Position numbers and translations under genes: made by a program. A stretch of DNA of 64,000 nucleotides from contig NC_081851.1 in the NCBI RefSeq assembly GCF_963259705.1, forward strand, positions 10,824,145 through 10,888,144. The letters are read 5' to 3'. The notes under the pieces were generated by a model that saw only the letters and a program-made list of their open reading frames with translations, was not told the DNA's origin and did no database searches. Shown piece by piece: positions 33,485-44,254 of this stretch (position 1 is the stretch's first letter; every line of letters starts with the position of its first letter). The DNA is from Myotis daubentonii. Lineage: Eukaryota > Chordata > Mammalia > Chiroptera > Vespertilionidae.

Positions 33485-34056
33485 AAGGATGTCCTAAAAT
33501 TCACGCAAGAAGTAATTTTGATAGAAAACACAGGTAAATAATTAAAAATTGTAAATTTTTTATTGATTCGTAAAGCATACAGTATAGGGTTATATATGGA
33601 ATAGCATATTGGGTAAATGGCCTCCACAGCTTTGCTGGCACAGACGCACTCTTTTGTTGAAATTTTCCATGACCGTTTTGCGTAAATGTGGCTGAATTTC
33701 GATGAGGCTCATTTTCATCTTGATGGCTTGGTTAATCGACAAAATTCTTGCATTTGGGGTTCAGAAAATCCATGAGTGATTGTTGAGAAACAAATTCATC
33801 CACAACGTGTCACTGGTGTGGATTTTGGGCTGGAGGCACCATCGGAACATTCTTCTTCGAAAATGTGGCTGCTCAGGCAATAACAAAAGAGTGCGTGTGT
33901 GCCAGCAAAGCCATGGAGACCATTTACCCGATATGCTATTCCATACATAACCTTATACTGTATACCTTACGAATCAATAAAAAAATTTACAATTTTTAAT
34001 TATAAACCTGTGTTTTCTATCAAAATTACTTCTTGCGTGAATTTTGGGACACCCTC
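33485..34056 (+). mobile_element. Mariner-like element with long inverted repeats and transposase remnant
   Basis: A 572-bp element flanked by TA. The inverted repeats are about 174 bp (33485-33658 and 33882-34056) and nearly identical, starting AAGGATGTCC and GAGGGTGTCC. The core encodes, on the plus strand, DEAHFHLDGLVNRQN followed by an IWG block, and after a frame break VWCGFWAGG and IGTFFFEN. In mariner-type transposases these blocks surround the first catalytic Asp and the segment before the second. A TGA and a frameshift break the frame and the rest of the protein is absent, so the element cannot make transposase. Confidence 0.88.
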
Positions 34057-35984
34057 TATAAGTAAATGAGACTGTAGAGGCCCGTCGGTCACTGAGCGTC
34101 CCAACATGGGGTGGAAGGCAGACGGCCCCTCCATCACAAGTCCAGACGTGGGTGAAATAGATCCTTTGCAAAAGGTCATTTTGAAGATGCTTACCTGGGC
34201 TCCTCTCCCTTCCCCCATCTTTGCCAGCTGTGTTCTTGGATGCTGGAGGCAGGTTAAGGATGCCCGGTGGGAAATTTGATTGAAAATAGTTAGTGACAAC
34301 ATTGTTTTACATAGGGGAGAGGGGACTCACAGTGCAGGAAGTATGTCAGAATGCCCTGAAGTGTTTTCTTTGGTAACTTGGCTTCCGGTCTGGAGGAAAC
34401 CTGTGGGTTCAGCAGCACTGTCTGCGTTCATGTGACCTGGGGAAGCTGTGTCAGCAGCGCTTGACAGATCACTGCCAGCTTCCCCTCAGCACTGCTCCTG
34501 GGGAGGGTCCGTGCAGCTGCTCAGCCAGCCATGCTGTGCGGCCTGGATGGCTTGGTCTCTCGTGAGGGGCAGCGTGCACAGGGTGAAGGCCAAGGGCTCC
34601 CAAGACAGAGGCCCCACTTCTCACAGCACCTGTGCACTCAGCCCACCTGTGTGTGGTCCCCAACTTCTCTGCTCTGCACGGGGATAATGAAGATCCTCCT
34701 GGTGGTGCTAGGCCTGAAGGTGACAGAGCAGGAGAAGTACGTCCCTGGTCTGTGGCACCGTCCGTGCGGAGTGAACCCTGGCCGTCCTGTTGGTCTGTTT
34801 CTTTCCTCTGGAGTGTGTGACCCTCGGAGGCCCGCGCTTCCTGGACTGGCGTGCCGAAGGTGAAGGACGCTGGGCTGTAATTACTCCAAGGTTAAACAAG
34901 AGAGTGGCGTACACGTGTGTGAATAGCACGCGGGAGGCTGAGCCCGGGCCAGGGGAGGTTGGCCTCAGTGTTCTCAGGTCTAAGAAAACAATGTCCTGTC
35001 CGGGTTTGGTGTCTTTGAGAGAGATGGGCCGCGTGTGCTGTTGCTGTCAGTGATGGCCAGTTGCGGGAGCAGGACTGATAAACTTCTATGTATGTCAGCT
35101 CTTTGTTTTGTCAAAAACAATAATCTTCAAAATAGAACGCGTAAAACAAACGTCCACAAGAAGGAACCGAAGCTGAAATGGAGGCAGTTAGTAGGCGAGC
35201 ACCTTGCCACTTGCCATCCAAAGCCGCGCCGTCAGCGGGGCGAGCCTCTCCGGGCGATGGCGGCTGCCCGTGGGCCTCCAGAAGTTTGGGGACCGGCACA
35301 TGTTCTCATTTTCCAAATGGAGAGAAAACAGAATCAGAAAAGACTCTCAAACAGATTGCTAAACGGAGATGACAGCTGGGGCATCGAGCTGTCAGCATCT
35401 CCTTCAGTGCAGTGCGGCTGGGTTTCAGCAGAGGTGGGGCCACTTCTAAATGTGTCCCTCAAGTCTCTAGTGGCCTCTGACCCTGGGCATGCTGGGAAGC
35501 TCTGGGCCATTGCTCCTTGGGATGCGTCCTGGTCACCTGCTCTCACTGTGCTATGGGGACCCACCTACCCCCCTATCATTGACAGCTCACTTGGCCTGCC
35601 TCCGCTCGCCCCATGTCATCTTGTACACATGGTACCTGGATGGGGGACGGTTTTGTCTGTTTACACAAAAACAGTGAACAACATTAACTGAAAGAGAATG
35701 GGGGGCCTGGTAAGCAGAAACCTTTGTCCTTTGCCTGCGCTTGCGGAGTAGAGAGGGTGAGTGGCCCGGGACACACAGGAAGGGTAGCTGAGTGCCAGTG
35801 CCAGGTGGATGGGGGCACATTCTGCCCTCCACCTCGCTGTCCTCTTATCTCGCCCGTGGCCTCTCGCGTGCGCTGTGGTGAGAGCCGGTGGTCCTTGGTC
35901 TTGCCTGGGAGGCTGGGTGTGTGGGCACAGGGTGGCCTCAGTCACTCCCCCTTTATAATGAGGTGGTTGAGGGAAAAGTTGTGT
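34057..35984. other. Unique sequence, no gene confirmed
   Basis: No repeats of young families. The part at 35205-35290 is CpG-rich (AAGCCGCGCCGTCAGCGGGG, CGATGGCGGCTGCCCG) but short. Open frames show no domain. Confidence 0.3.
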
Positions 35985-36135
35985 TTTCTTGGAACACCTG
36001 TTATGTACTTGGCACTTTGCGGGCTGCTTTTTATGCTGTTCAGCTTTTTACGCTGTTTGTGGTGTTTATATATAGTACGTCAGCAAGAGAATCCTCTCCT
36101 TACCCTCCATTTTGTAGGCGAGGATAGCGTTAGAG
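35985..36135 (+). repeat. MIR relic
   Basis: CACCTGTTATGTACTTGGCA and later CCTCCATTTTGTAGGCGAGG match the MIR core order, diverged. Confidence 0.5.
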
Positions 36136-37210
36136 GTGGGAGCTATCTGTCGGGAAGACAGCCAGTGAGAGGGGAAGCTGGCCTTCCACACTGCTCAGGG
36201 GCGGGCCCTCCCGCCTCCGGCACGCTGTGGGGTTGGGAGCTGGTGGAGGGGCTGCACCCACAGAGCGGAGCCACTTTGATCCTCCCTGAGGAAGATCTGG
36301 GGTGCGGCTGCCCTTGGCCATGACTTGCCCAGCAGCCTGGATGAAGCCATGGAAGGCTGCGTGTTGCAGCGACGAGTGGGTGGAGTGGTCGGGTCACCTG
36401 GGACCGAATCCGAACTTGGAACTCTTGGGAAGCAGAGCGATGGACTGAAGCGGCCGGGAGAAGGGGGGCCGGCCGGGCGCGCCCTCCCCCTGCACTCGGA
36501 TCCCCTGCCCCGCGTTGCAGGAGAGGCCGGCCCCTGAGCAGGCGCGACGCTGCCTGAAAGGTTTAACGTGTGCTTAGCATCAGCGTTTCCATTTTCTGCA
36601 GACACATCCCTGTCTGATTATGCGTGTCACACACAGAGGTAATGAAGGGGGATCCAAAGCATCTGGAATTCCCGTTTTGGGCTCTAAACACCCACTTGTC
36701 TGTGTTGTATGCTTTGTGGGGGCGAAGCACATCCTGGTCTGTTGTGTGTCAGCAGCCAGCACCGTGCCTGTAGGGGTTCAGGGTGTCCCTGTTGGATAGC
36801 TAGACGGAGAACAGAGTCAGGCTGGCGAGGTGGAGGAAATCTTGTCATGTTTCAGGTAAGGAGGGTTTTGCTTGGAGACATTGCTGTTTCTCTGTTAGGA
36901 GTTAGTCACGTTCGGTGAATCTAATTTAAGATATTTTTCCTAAAAACAATAAAGGTGTTTCCCCCTCCCCCTTCCCCATTACCACGTTTTTATAGAAGAG
37001 GGATCGCACTACTCATCTGATTTTTGTACCCTGCTTTTATCACTCAATAACATGTTACGGAGTTGTCCATGTCCATGAACATAATCTAATAAAAAAAAAA
37101 AAAAAAGAAGTTAGTCATGGGAAACGAGGTTAGACGGTTGTATTTCAACAAAAAGTGTTTTTTGTCTAAAACTGTTATGCCGCTGTGTAGACTCGGTTTG
37201 CTTGTCTCAG
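36136..37210. other. Unique sequence with a small CpG-rich patch
   Basis: The part at 36445-36550 is CpG-rich (GCGGCCGGGAG, GGCCGGCCGGGCGCGCCC). The part at 36955-37105 looks like an old L1 fragment ending in an A run. No gene is seen. Confidence 0.35.
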
Positions 37211-37281
37211 AGTCTTTACACCCTAAGACAGATCTTGGCTATGTTGGAGAGCACGCATCGTTTCAGACGTCACTGGAAAAG
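37211..37281 (+). other. Exon-like segment (71 bp)
   Basis: It is bounded by CTTGTCTCAG and AAAAG|GTTAGT, both near-consensus splice signals. One frame, open across the segment, reads HPKTDLGYVGEHASFQTS in its middle. I do not recognise the protein, and a second frame is open as well. No partner exons are identified. Confidence 0.22.
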
Positions 37282-39206
37282 GTTAGTTGTTTTTTTATGG
37301 GTAAGTTTTCTTGTAGCAAATGAGCAGCCGCGCCGTGTCATCTCATGTTTGACCGGGCCCTCCCGGAGCTCGGTGGGCAGGAAGCACCGGCTGCGCCTCA
37401 CGTGGGTGCACACAGCGCATGTGCCACACGTTTCATCACAGACGCAGGCCCTTAGCTCATTCTGCAAACAAGGCGACCTGCATGCTCCCCGAGGCGACAG
37501 TCTCTGAGGTGAGAAGCGCCTTCACATCGCATGGGGAGTAACGTAGAGCGAGTCCTGCGTCCTTCCTGTCACACGCCGAGGGGCAGCGACGCCGGCCCGG
37601 CTCCTCAGCGGCCCTGTGCGGAGCCGGAGGGGCCTGGATGGGCCTTCACCGTTCCTGTGGTCCCTGCGCAGTATGGCCCCTGTGCTGGCGCTGGCGGCTC
37701 ACAGCGGAGTCCGGCCTGTCCTGGGCCTCTCGGGGGATCGGCCGGGCCTGCCGTGCCAGGGCCTGGTTGTGCACCGAGCACCCGGGGCTTTCGGGACCTA
37801 CTCGTTGCAGGGTGTGCTCCGTCCGGGGCTGGAGAACAAGATGGTGAGTTCAGAGCAGCCTTCAACCTCTTCCCGACTCTGTTAACTCTGCCCACACACC
37901 ACAGTGGAGCGACATGGAGCGTTTCATGTGTGTGAGTGAGCGGACCAGAGCTTGTCTTTGACACGTCCACCGGGTGAGGATTAGCTGAGAAGACCTGGCT
38001 GGACAAGGAAGTGGGCTTGGCTGTCCGCCAGATGGACATTGAAGTGCGTGTGCATGTGTGTGTGCGTGCGTTTGTGTGTGTGCGTGTGCATGCCCGCATG
38101 CGCCTGTGTGCGCGCCCAGTTAAAAGGCGGGGCGTGTTGGTTTTCATGCTCTTGTCTGGCTTCGGCTTTGGGAGTGCTTACACAGCTAATCTGGCATTTA
38201 TGATTACTTCCATTTTGAGCCCAGCAGGAGGCTCTTCGGGGACATTCACAGAGAAATGGCTTAATTGGATTTCCGCCCAGCACAGTGTTTGAATGGCATT
38301 ATGGATGGCATTCACTGGGCTGCTGCCACGGGAAGTCCTATAGATGTTTTTGAGCTTTAAGACTTAGAAGTGCTCTTTGACTCCGTCCCTCTCATTGGCT
38401 CATTGCTAATTTATTCAACAAAGGAAATACTCGGGGAGAAAAACTAGGCAGTAAAATTAAGAAATATGGTTTGTAAGCAGAGCCTTGTTTGGTTTCTCAT
38501 GGTTACAGTGTTGTCTGTACTTAAGGCTCCGTATGGATCCTGGGGTCTGGCGCGGGCACAGTCCTGTGAGGGATTCTTGGGGTGTCTCGGGTTAAAATTA
38601 GGGAACAGGATTCTGGGCCCCGTGGCACCGGCCGCGGCCGATCTTACGCTCACGATGACGGAAGGAGTTTCCTGATGGCGGCCGTCTCATTGACCAGTCC
38701 TCCAGGGCCCGCCGTGCAAGCCCCGCACTCCAGCATTGGAGTCGCTCCCCGGAGGCTGTCCCCAGGTCGCCAGGCAATGGAGAGCTGACAGCTGTGAAAG
38801 CACGAGTGCTCCGGGGTGAGGGCATTCCCGAGAGTTCCCCAGAGGGATGTGGGTTCCCTCCCGAACGACAGACTGGAATTGGCCGAGGATGGCCGTGGAA
38901 GTGGGAGTTGGGAGGTCACCGTGGGCATGGGGCTCAGAACTGTGAAGGACCTGGCGTTTGTGTGTGACACCCTTGGGCCACTTGAGGAATACTCAAAAGT
39001 AGCTAAATGGCCTTAAAAACCGTGACATTAAATGTTCTATTCAATTGGAATAACCATAAATTTGTTCTCTATAAGTTAAATTTTTATAACTATTAGCCTT
39101 TCTAATGGAGAAATTGAATTTATTCAACTCCCTTTTCATTCCTCGTTTTGTGGAATGCGTGTGTGTGATGCTATAAAATGTATTTGAGCATCACCCCTAC
39201 TGGAAA
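37282..39206. other. Unique sequence, CpG-rich in part
   Basis: The part at 37540-37800 is CpG-rich with long overlapping open frames but without domains. An imperfect (GT)n/(TGCG)n stretch lies at 38043-38118. The part at 38160-38330 is low in repeats and could be conserved non-coding sequence, which I cannot test. Confidence 0.3.
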
Positions 39207-39431
39207 GGGGAGAGCCATGGCTCCGTGGGTTGGAGCATCATCCCTACAGAAAACGTTGCAGGTTCAGTTCCTGGTTAGGGCGCAAACCTAGGTTTCAAGT
39301 TCGATCCCAGTCAGGGTGCATACAGGAGACAGCCCATTGATGTTTCTCTCTCACATCGATATTTCTCCCTCTCCCTCTCCCAAATCAAAGAAACATTCCT
39401 TGGGTGAAGATTTTAAAAAGGGGGGGGGTAG
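39207..39431 (+). mobile_element. VES-type SINE
   Basis: GAGCCATGGCTCCGTGGGTT, GCAGGTTCAGTTCCTGG, the CATTGATGTTTCTCTCTCAC segment and an A/G-rich tail identify a diverged VES copy. Confidence 0.85.
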
Positions 39432-39749
39432 ACACATCAAGTTGGTTCAGCACCCATCAGAAGCAAAATAGGATAATGTGCAGTGAGATTTGTTTTTAGT
39501 TTCTTAGAAGCCAGTGCATTCTGTAGGCTTCCGTTACCAGTAATTTACAAAATTAAAACGAACAACAAACAGCCTTCCCACAGAATCTTTCTCACGCCTC
39601 TCCACAGCTTGACTGCTCTCTGTGCTCCCTCCGCTTCTCAGACGCTGAAAGTCATGGGCCGGTCCCAGTCCCGTGTAACGCATCACCTTCGGCTAATGGC
39701 TGCAAGCATTGCGTCCCCCAGCCGCCTGGGAGTTTCATCCTGGCTTCTT

Positions 39750-39971
39750 TTTTTTTTTTTTTTTAAATATATTTCTTTATTGATTTCAGAGAGAAAGGGA
39801 GAAGGGGAGAGAGAAACACCAATGATGAGAATCATTGATTGGCTGCCTCCAGCCGGTCCCCTACTGGGGATTGAACCCGCAACCCAGGCATGTGCCCTTG
39901 GTCGGAATCGAACCTGGGATTCTTCAGTCCGCAGGCCAACGCTCCATCCACTGAGCCAAACCAGCTGGGGT
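39750..39971 (-). mobile_element. VES-type SINE, first of two insertions at one site
   Basis: Antisense copy with a long T run (reversed tail), then TTCTTTATTGATTTCAGAGA, GATTGAACCCGCAACCCAGG, GGTCGGAATCGAACCTGG and ACTGAGCCAAACCAGCTGGG. It is flanked by ATCCTGGCTTCTT on both sides (39737-39749 and 39973-39985). Confidence 0.95.
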
Positions 39972-40345
39972 AATCCTGGCTTCTTTTTTTTTTTTTTTTT
40001 TAATTAAATCTTTATTGTTCATATTATTACATTTGTTCCTTTTTTTTCCCCCCCATAACTCCCCTCCTCCCAGTTCCCGCCCTACCCTCCGCCCTCACTC
40101 CCCACCCACTGTCCTCATCCATAGGTGCACGATTTTTGTCCAGTCTCTTCCCACATCTCCCACACCCCTTTCCCCCCCAAGAATAGTCAGTCCATTCCCT
40201 TTCTATGTCCCTGATTCTATTATAATCAACAGTTCATTCTGTTCATCAGATTATTTATTCACTTGATTCTTAGATTCACTTGTTGATAGATGCATATTTG
40301 TTGTTCATAATTTGTATCTTTACCTTTTTCTTCCTCTTCCTCTTC

Positions 40346-41194
40346 TTAAAGGATACCTTTCAGCATTTCATATAATCCTGGTTTGGTGGTGATGAACTCC
40401 TTTAGCTTTTCCTTATCTGTGAAGCTCTTTATCTGACCTTCAATTCTGAATGATAGCTTTGCTGGATAAAGTAATCTTGGTTGTAGGTTCTTGGCATTCA
40501 TCACTTTGAATATTTCTTGCCACTCCCTTCTGGCCTGCAAAGTTTCTGTTGAGAAATCAGCTGACAGTCGTATGGGTATTCCCTTGTAGGTAACTGAGTT
40601 TCTTTCTCTTGCTGTTTTTAAGATTCTCTCTTTATCTTTTGCTCTTGGCATTTTAATTATGATGTGTCTTGGTGTGGTCCTCTTTGGATTCCTTTTGTTT
40701 GGGGTTCTCCGCGCTTCTTGGACCTGTAAGTCCATTTCTTTCACCAGGTGGGGGAAGTTTTCTGTCATTATTTCTTCAAATAGGTTTTCAATATCTTGCT
40801 CTCTCTCATCTTCTGGCACCCCTATAATTCTGATGTTGGTACGCTTGAAGCTGTCCCAGAGGCTCCTTACACTATCCTCGCATTTTTGGATTCTTTTTTC
40901 ATTTTGCTTTTCCGGTTGGATGTTTTTTGCTTCCTCACATTTCAAATCATTGACTTGATTCTTGCGCTCCTCTGGTCTGCTGTCGGGCGTCTGTATAATA
41001 TTCGTTATTTCAGTCCGTGTGTGCTTAATTTCTAGTTGGTTCCCCAATATAAGATCGAGGGTCTTATTAGTTTTCGTGTAGAGCTCATTAAGTTTATCGG
41101 CAGCTTCTAAACAGTTCTTGAGAGACCTTAAAAGTGTGGTTCTGAACTCTATTTCTTCCATTGACAATTTTGTCCTGTTTCTTTGTCTCCGCAT
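40346..41194 (-). CDS. HAL1/L1 ORF1 RNA-binding protein, intact
   Basis: A 282-residue reading frame without a break. It resembles LINE-1 ORF1p, the trimeric RNA-binding chaperone that packages L1 RNA in cytoplasmic particles. Residues 1-110 are charged and heptad-like, as expected for the coiled coil. NIRIIGVPE at 120-128 starts the RRM-like domain. The C-terminal domain begins near TPRHIII (174-180) and includes LQARREWQEIF (219-229) and YPAKLSFRIEGQIKSF (243-258). Length is shorter than human ORF1p (338), mainly in the N-terminal part, as in HAL1 proteins. The frame starts at the first Met after the 5' UTR. No second reading frame follows. The intact frame, together with the young copy at 44255, suggests recent mobility. 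Expression is not shown. Confidence 0.88.
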   Translation of the reverse strand: MRRQRNRTKLSMEEIEFRTTLLRSLKNCLEAADKLNELYTKTNKTLDLILGNQLEIKHTRTEITNIIQTPDSRPEERKNQVNDLKCEEAKNIQPEKQNEKRIQKCEDSVRSLWDSFKRTNIRIIGVPEDEREQDIENLFEEIMTENFPHLVKEMDLQVQEARRTPNKRNPKRTTPRHIIIKMPRAKDKERILKTARERNSVTYKGIPIRLSADFSTETLQARREWQEIFKVMNAKNLQPRLLYPAKLSFRIEGQIKSFTDKEKLKEFITTKPGLYEMLKGIL

Positions 41195-41212
41195 TTTGTT
41201 ATGCTTCCTTGG

Positions 41213-41232
41213 TGCACCCCCTAGTGGTCTTT
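41213..41232 (-). promoter_or_regulatory. CTCF-like motif in HAL1 5' UTR
   Basis: The plus strand has GCACCCCCTAGTGGTCTT. On the minus strand GACCACTAGGGGGTGC is one or two bases from the CTCF core. The same motif is kept in the second HAL1 copy at about 45485-45503. Confidence 0.35.
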
Positions 41233-42446
41233 GTTCGCAGTCTTATAGATAAATCTTGATTGCTGTAGCTAATTCCAGGGAGGGTTTGACCTCCAGGCCA
41301 AGTGGCTATGAGATTCAGCTGTGTCAGCGGTGAGAGAACTTCTGTCCTCTAGGGAGGTGCTAATCTAGCCTTTGCCTGAGGCTATCTGGCAAATGCCTCT
41401 GTGCAGGGCTTGGGCAGGGCGGGTCGAACAGGATCAACAGGGTGGGCCGGAGAGAGCAGTTATGGCGGCTCTCAGTCCTGTCCCCAGGGGCTCTGCCTCT
41501 CTGAGTCCCAGCACCCGCTGCAAAGGTCGGAGAGAAAGCTGCACTCGCTCTGACCGAAGCCAGACAGTCCCGCTTCTTCCGCCTGAGTCTGGGTCCCTAA
41601 AGACTCGCCCGGATCTGGAGCTCAGAGTCTGCGACTCCCTCCCGATTGAAAACAACAACCGCGCCCTCCGCCGCCAGCCCGCTCCGCGCACTCCGCACCT
41701 CAGAATTTGACTTCAGCACTGCGCCTCCTCTGAGTGTCCGTATGCGTTTCTCTTTCCTCCTAGTTGTAGGACTTCCACTCAGCCAGCGCCCCGGTGGTTC
41801 TGGGTGATGTCCCTTCCGTTTTTTGGTTTCACTTTTGAAGTAGTTGTTCAAAGCAGCAAACTCCGGCGTTAACCTATGCCGCCATCTTGGTTCTCAATCC
41901 TGGCTTCTTAATGGACAGAGACGTGAGCGGGAACTGAGGTGGGTTTCGAGCCGCCTCCAAGTCCCTGGAGAACTCAAATATGTGCCCATCTGTCCATCCG
42001 TGTCCCCTGCTCACTTGGGGACAAGGCTTAATCCCAGGCCTGGCCGATGGGCGCAGCGCTCTCTGGAAGATTCTATCCGCAGACTCAGCGGACTCAGTGC
42101 CCTTCTCTGAAGTTACTGCGTGGCTCTCAGTAACAGCTGTGGCGCTTGAGGGGCAGGGGAAAGCAAGGTTGCATATAGGGTTAATTTTGCTGCGGGAAAA
42201 TTTTTAGTTTATAAAACAACAGGAGTATTCTTTGTAGGAAAAAGTACAACTCTTATAGAAAAATATGGGAACATTTGTTTAGTACCAACAACTAATGTCT
42301 GCATATAATCAGTGTCAGGTGGCATCGTTTTTCTCAGCAGGTGGTTTGGAGCACGGAACGCTAGCTTCCCAGAGGGTGGAAACCTGCCCACCTGGAACCC
42401 CCTCTCAGCGCTCACCTGCCCACAAAACGGTTACGTTTTTGTAAAC

Positions 42447-42638
42447 CAGAGGTCCTCAAACTTTTTAAACAGGGGGCCAGGTCACTGTCCCTCAGACATT
42501 CCACACATGCGCACTGCGGGCCCGGGACGAGTCGGCTGCTAAGCAGGACAGGCAGCGGCGGCAAAAACACCCGGCGGGCCGGATAAATGTTTTCGGTGGG
42601 CCACATGTGGCTCGAGGGCCGTAGTTTGAGGACCCCTG
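42447..42638. mobile_element. Non-autonomous hAT element with perfect target duplication
   Basis: Flanked by TTGTAAAC on both sides (42439-42446 and 42639-42646). Ends are CAGAGGTCCTCAAACTTTTT and GTAGTTTGAGGACCCCTG. It is 192 bp, GC-rich inside and without coding. Perfect flanks point to a fairly young insertion. Confidence 0.93.
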
Positions 42639-42969
42639 TTGTAAACCTTTGAAAAGCAGAACATTCTCACAGCACATTTTTTTCTGTTACATCCCTTCAG
42701 GCAAGGGAAACAAAAGAAAAAATGGGGCAAATAGGGCTATTAGTGAGAGAACAGGAAGGGTAATTTTTGGATTAGAATGTGATTTCCTGGAGGAAAGAGA
42801 AAGGGAGGTGTTTTTTTTTTTAAAAAAATCGTGTAGATGGCCTCTTCTCTGTATGGGGTAGGGAGATCGCCTACGTGACTCACGGGCTACCTACTAGTGC
42901 CTGAGCAGAAAATTCCAGACGGCTTAGTTAAAATTATATTTCTGGGAGAAATGGAAACTGCAATTGGCA

Positions 42970-43179
42970 TTTAAAAAAATATTTTTATTGATTTCAGAGA
43001 GGAAAGGAGAGGGAGAGAGAGAAACATCAATGATGACAGAAAGTCATCGATTGGTTGCCTCCCACAGGCCCATACTGGGGATGGAGCGCCAAACCCCTCG
43101 AGTGCCCAGACCAGGAATCCAGTCATGACCTCCTGGCTCCTAGGTTGACGTTTAACCTCTGAGCCACACTGGCCGGGCT
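42970..43179 (-). mobile_element. VES-type SINE
   Basis: Antisense copy: ATATTTTTATTGATTTCAGA, TTGGTTGCCTCCCACAGGCC, CAGGAATCCAGTCATGACCT and reversed head CTGAGCCACACTGGCCGGGC. Confidence 0.92.
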
Positions 43180-43432
43180 GTTTATTTTGTGTGTTTTTTT
43201 TTTTTAACAGATGTATTGTCCTGCTTGTTTAAACACAATTTACAATTTTTATGACCTAATAATCTCTTTATTTGGAAAACAACATTTATATGTCTGGTGC
43301 TTTGATCACAGGACAAAGTTTAAAAGTGGGCATGCTTTGCAAATGTCAGAGTTCTGCTTTGGGTGGTCATTTCATCTTCCACTTTCATGTTTTTCCTGTG
43401 AAAGGTCCCAGCTTCCACACCTTGGTCTAAGC

Positions 43433-43667
43433 CAGTGATGGCGAACCTTTTGAGCTCGGCGTGTCAGCATTTTGAAAAACCCTAACTTAACTCTGGTGCT
43501 GTGTCACATATAGAAATTTTTTGATATTTGCAACCATAGTAAAACAAAGATTTATATTTTTGATATTTATTTTCTATATTTAAATGCCATTTAACAAAGA
43601 AAAATCAGCCAAAAAAATGAGTTTGTGTGTCAGCTCGGACACGCGTGTCATAGGTTCGCCATCACTG
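43433..43667. mobile_element. Non-autonomous hAT element
   Basis: Ends CAGTGATGGCGAACCTTTTG and GGTTCGCCATCACTG are inverted. Subterminal GGCGTGTCAG and ACGCGTGTCATAG are also inverted. CTAAGC flanks both sides with a one-base shift, consistent with a decayed 8-bp duplication. The centre is AT-rich and non-coding. Confidence 0.88.
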
Positions 43668-44254
43668 GCTAAGCTGTGGCTTGTCCCACAGCTGGTGCAC
43701 TTTGTTGTCATCAGAGTTTACGTAAACCAGGCGGGGCTGGAAATAAGTGGTGTGTGATTGGCCATTCAGTAATTGTATGCTAATTAACGTGTCAGCTTGA
43801 ACTGTTTCGAAAATGCTGGAGGATTCAAAACACTTTGTCAAGCTTTGAGAGTGAAAAAGTTTTGAGAAAAACTCAGACCAATATATGTGTGGGTAAAATA
43901 GCACAGTTAGAAAAAGTCACCATTAGTAAAATATGTGTGGGTTTCGTTCGCTTCGGAAAAGCCCTCCACCTCCAGGTTAAGACTATACTTTCAGGGATCA
44001 TTTCTATAGTTTGTCACTAGAGAAGTTTCTCTGAACGTGTAGAGCACCCGAAACCACAAGGAGGAGGCACAGCGTTCTCTCCTGAGCGTGAAGCCGGCTT
44101 TTGGCGTTGCTTTTGCAGCTGCCACCAGCCATTGATGATCGCTCTTCTCTTCCACTGGGAGAGTAAGAGGGAGAGGACGTAGTCTGAGTGGTTTCTGTTA
44201 AAAATAAAAAATAGAAAGAGAAAAAATGGGATTATATCAAACTAAGAAGTTTTT

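Larger units (their letters stand above)
39986..41895 (-). mobile_element. HAL1-like (ORF1-only) retrotransposon, near full length
   Basis: An antisense, L1-derived element flanked by the 14-bp repeat AATCCTGGCTTCTT (39972-39985 and 41896-41909). On the minus strand the order is a start with CAAGATGGCGGC (YY1-like, as at L1 5' ends), a 5' UTR of about 700 bp, an intact ORF1, about 350 bp of 3' sequence and an A tail. There is no ORF2 at all, which defines half-L1 (HAL1) elements. The element is complete at both ends, so the missing ORF2 is a property of the element and not a truncation. It would depend on L1 proteins supplied in trans. Confidence 0.9.

Noticed and set aside
35035..35691. 218-codon plus-strand frame
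   Set aside because: The peptide shows no recognisable domain and starts in a region without promoter or splice support. Chance length in GC-rich DNA is possible.
40659..41035. Plus-strand open frames opposite HAL1 ORF1 (also 44931-45307)
   Set aside because: They are the antisense shadow of ORF1. Their similarity between the two HAL1 copies only reflects that the copies are related.
40003..41895. 5'-intact full L1 with both ORFs
   Set aside because: The sequence runs from ORF1 through about 350 bp of 3' sequence straight into the A tail and the target duplication, so no ORF2 was ever part of this insertion.
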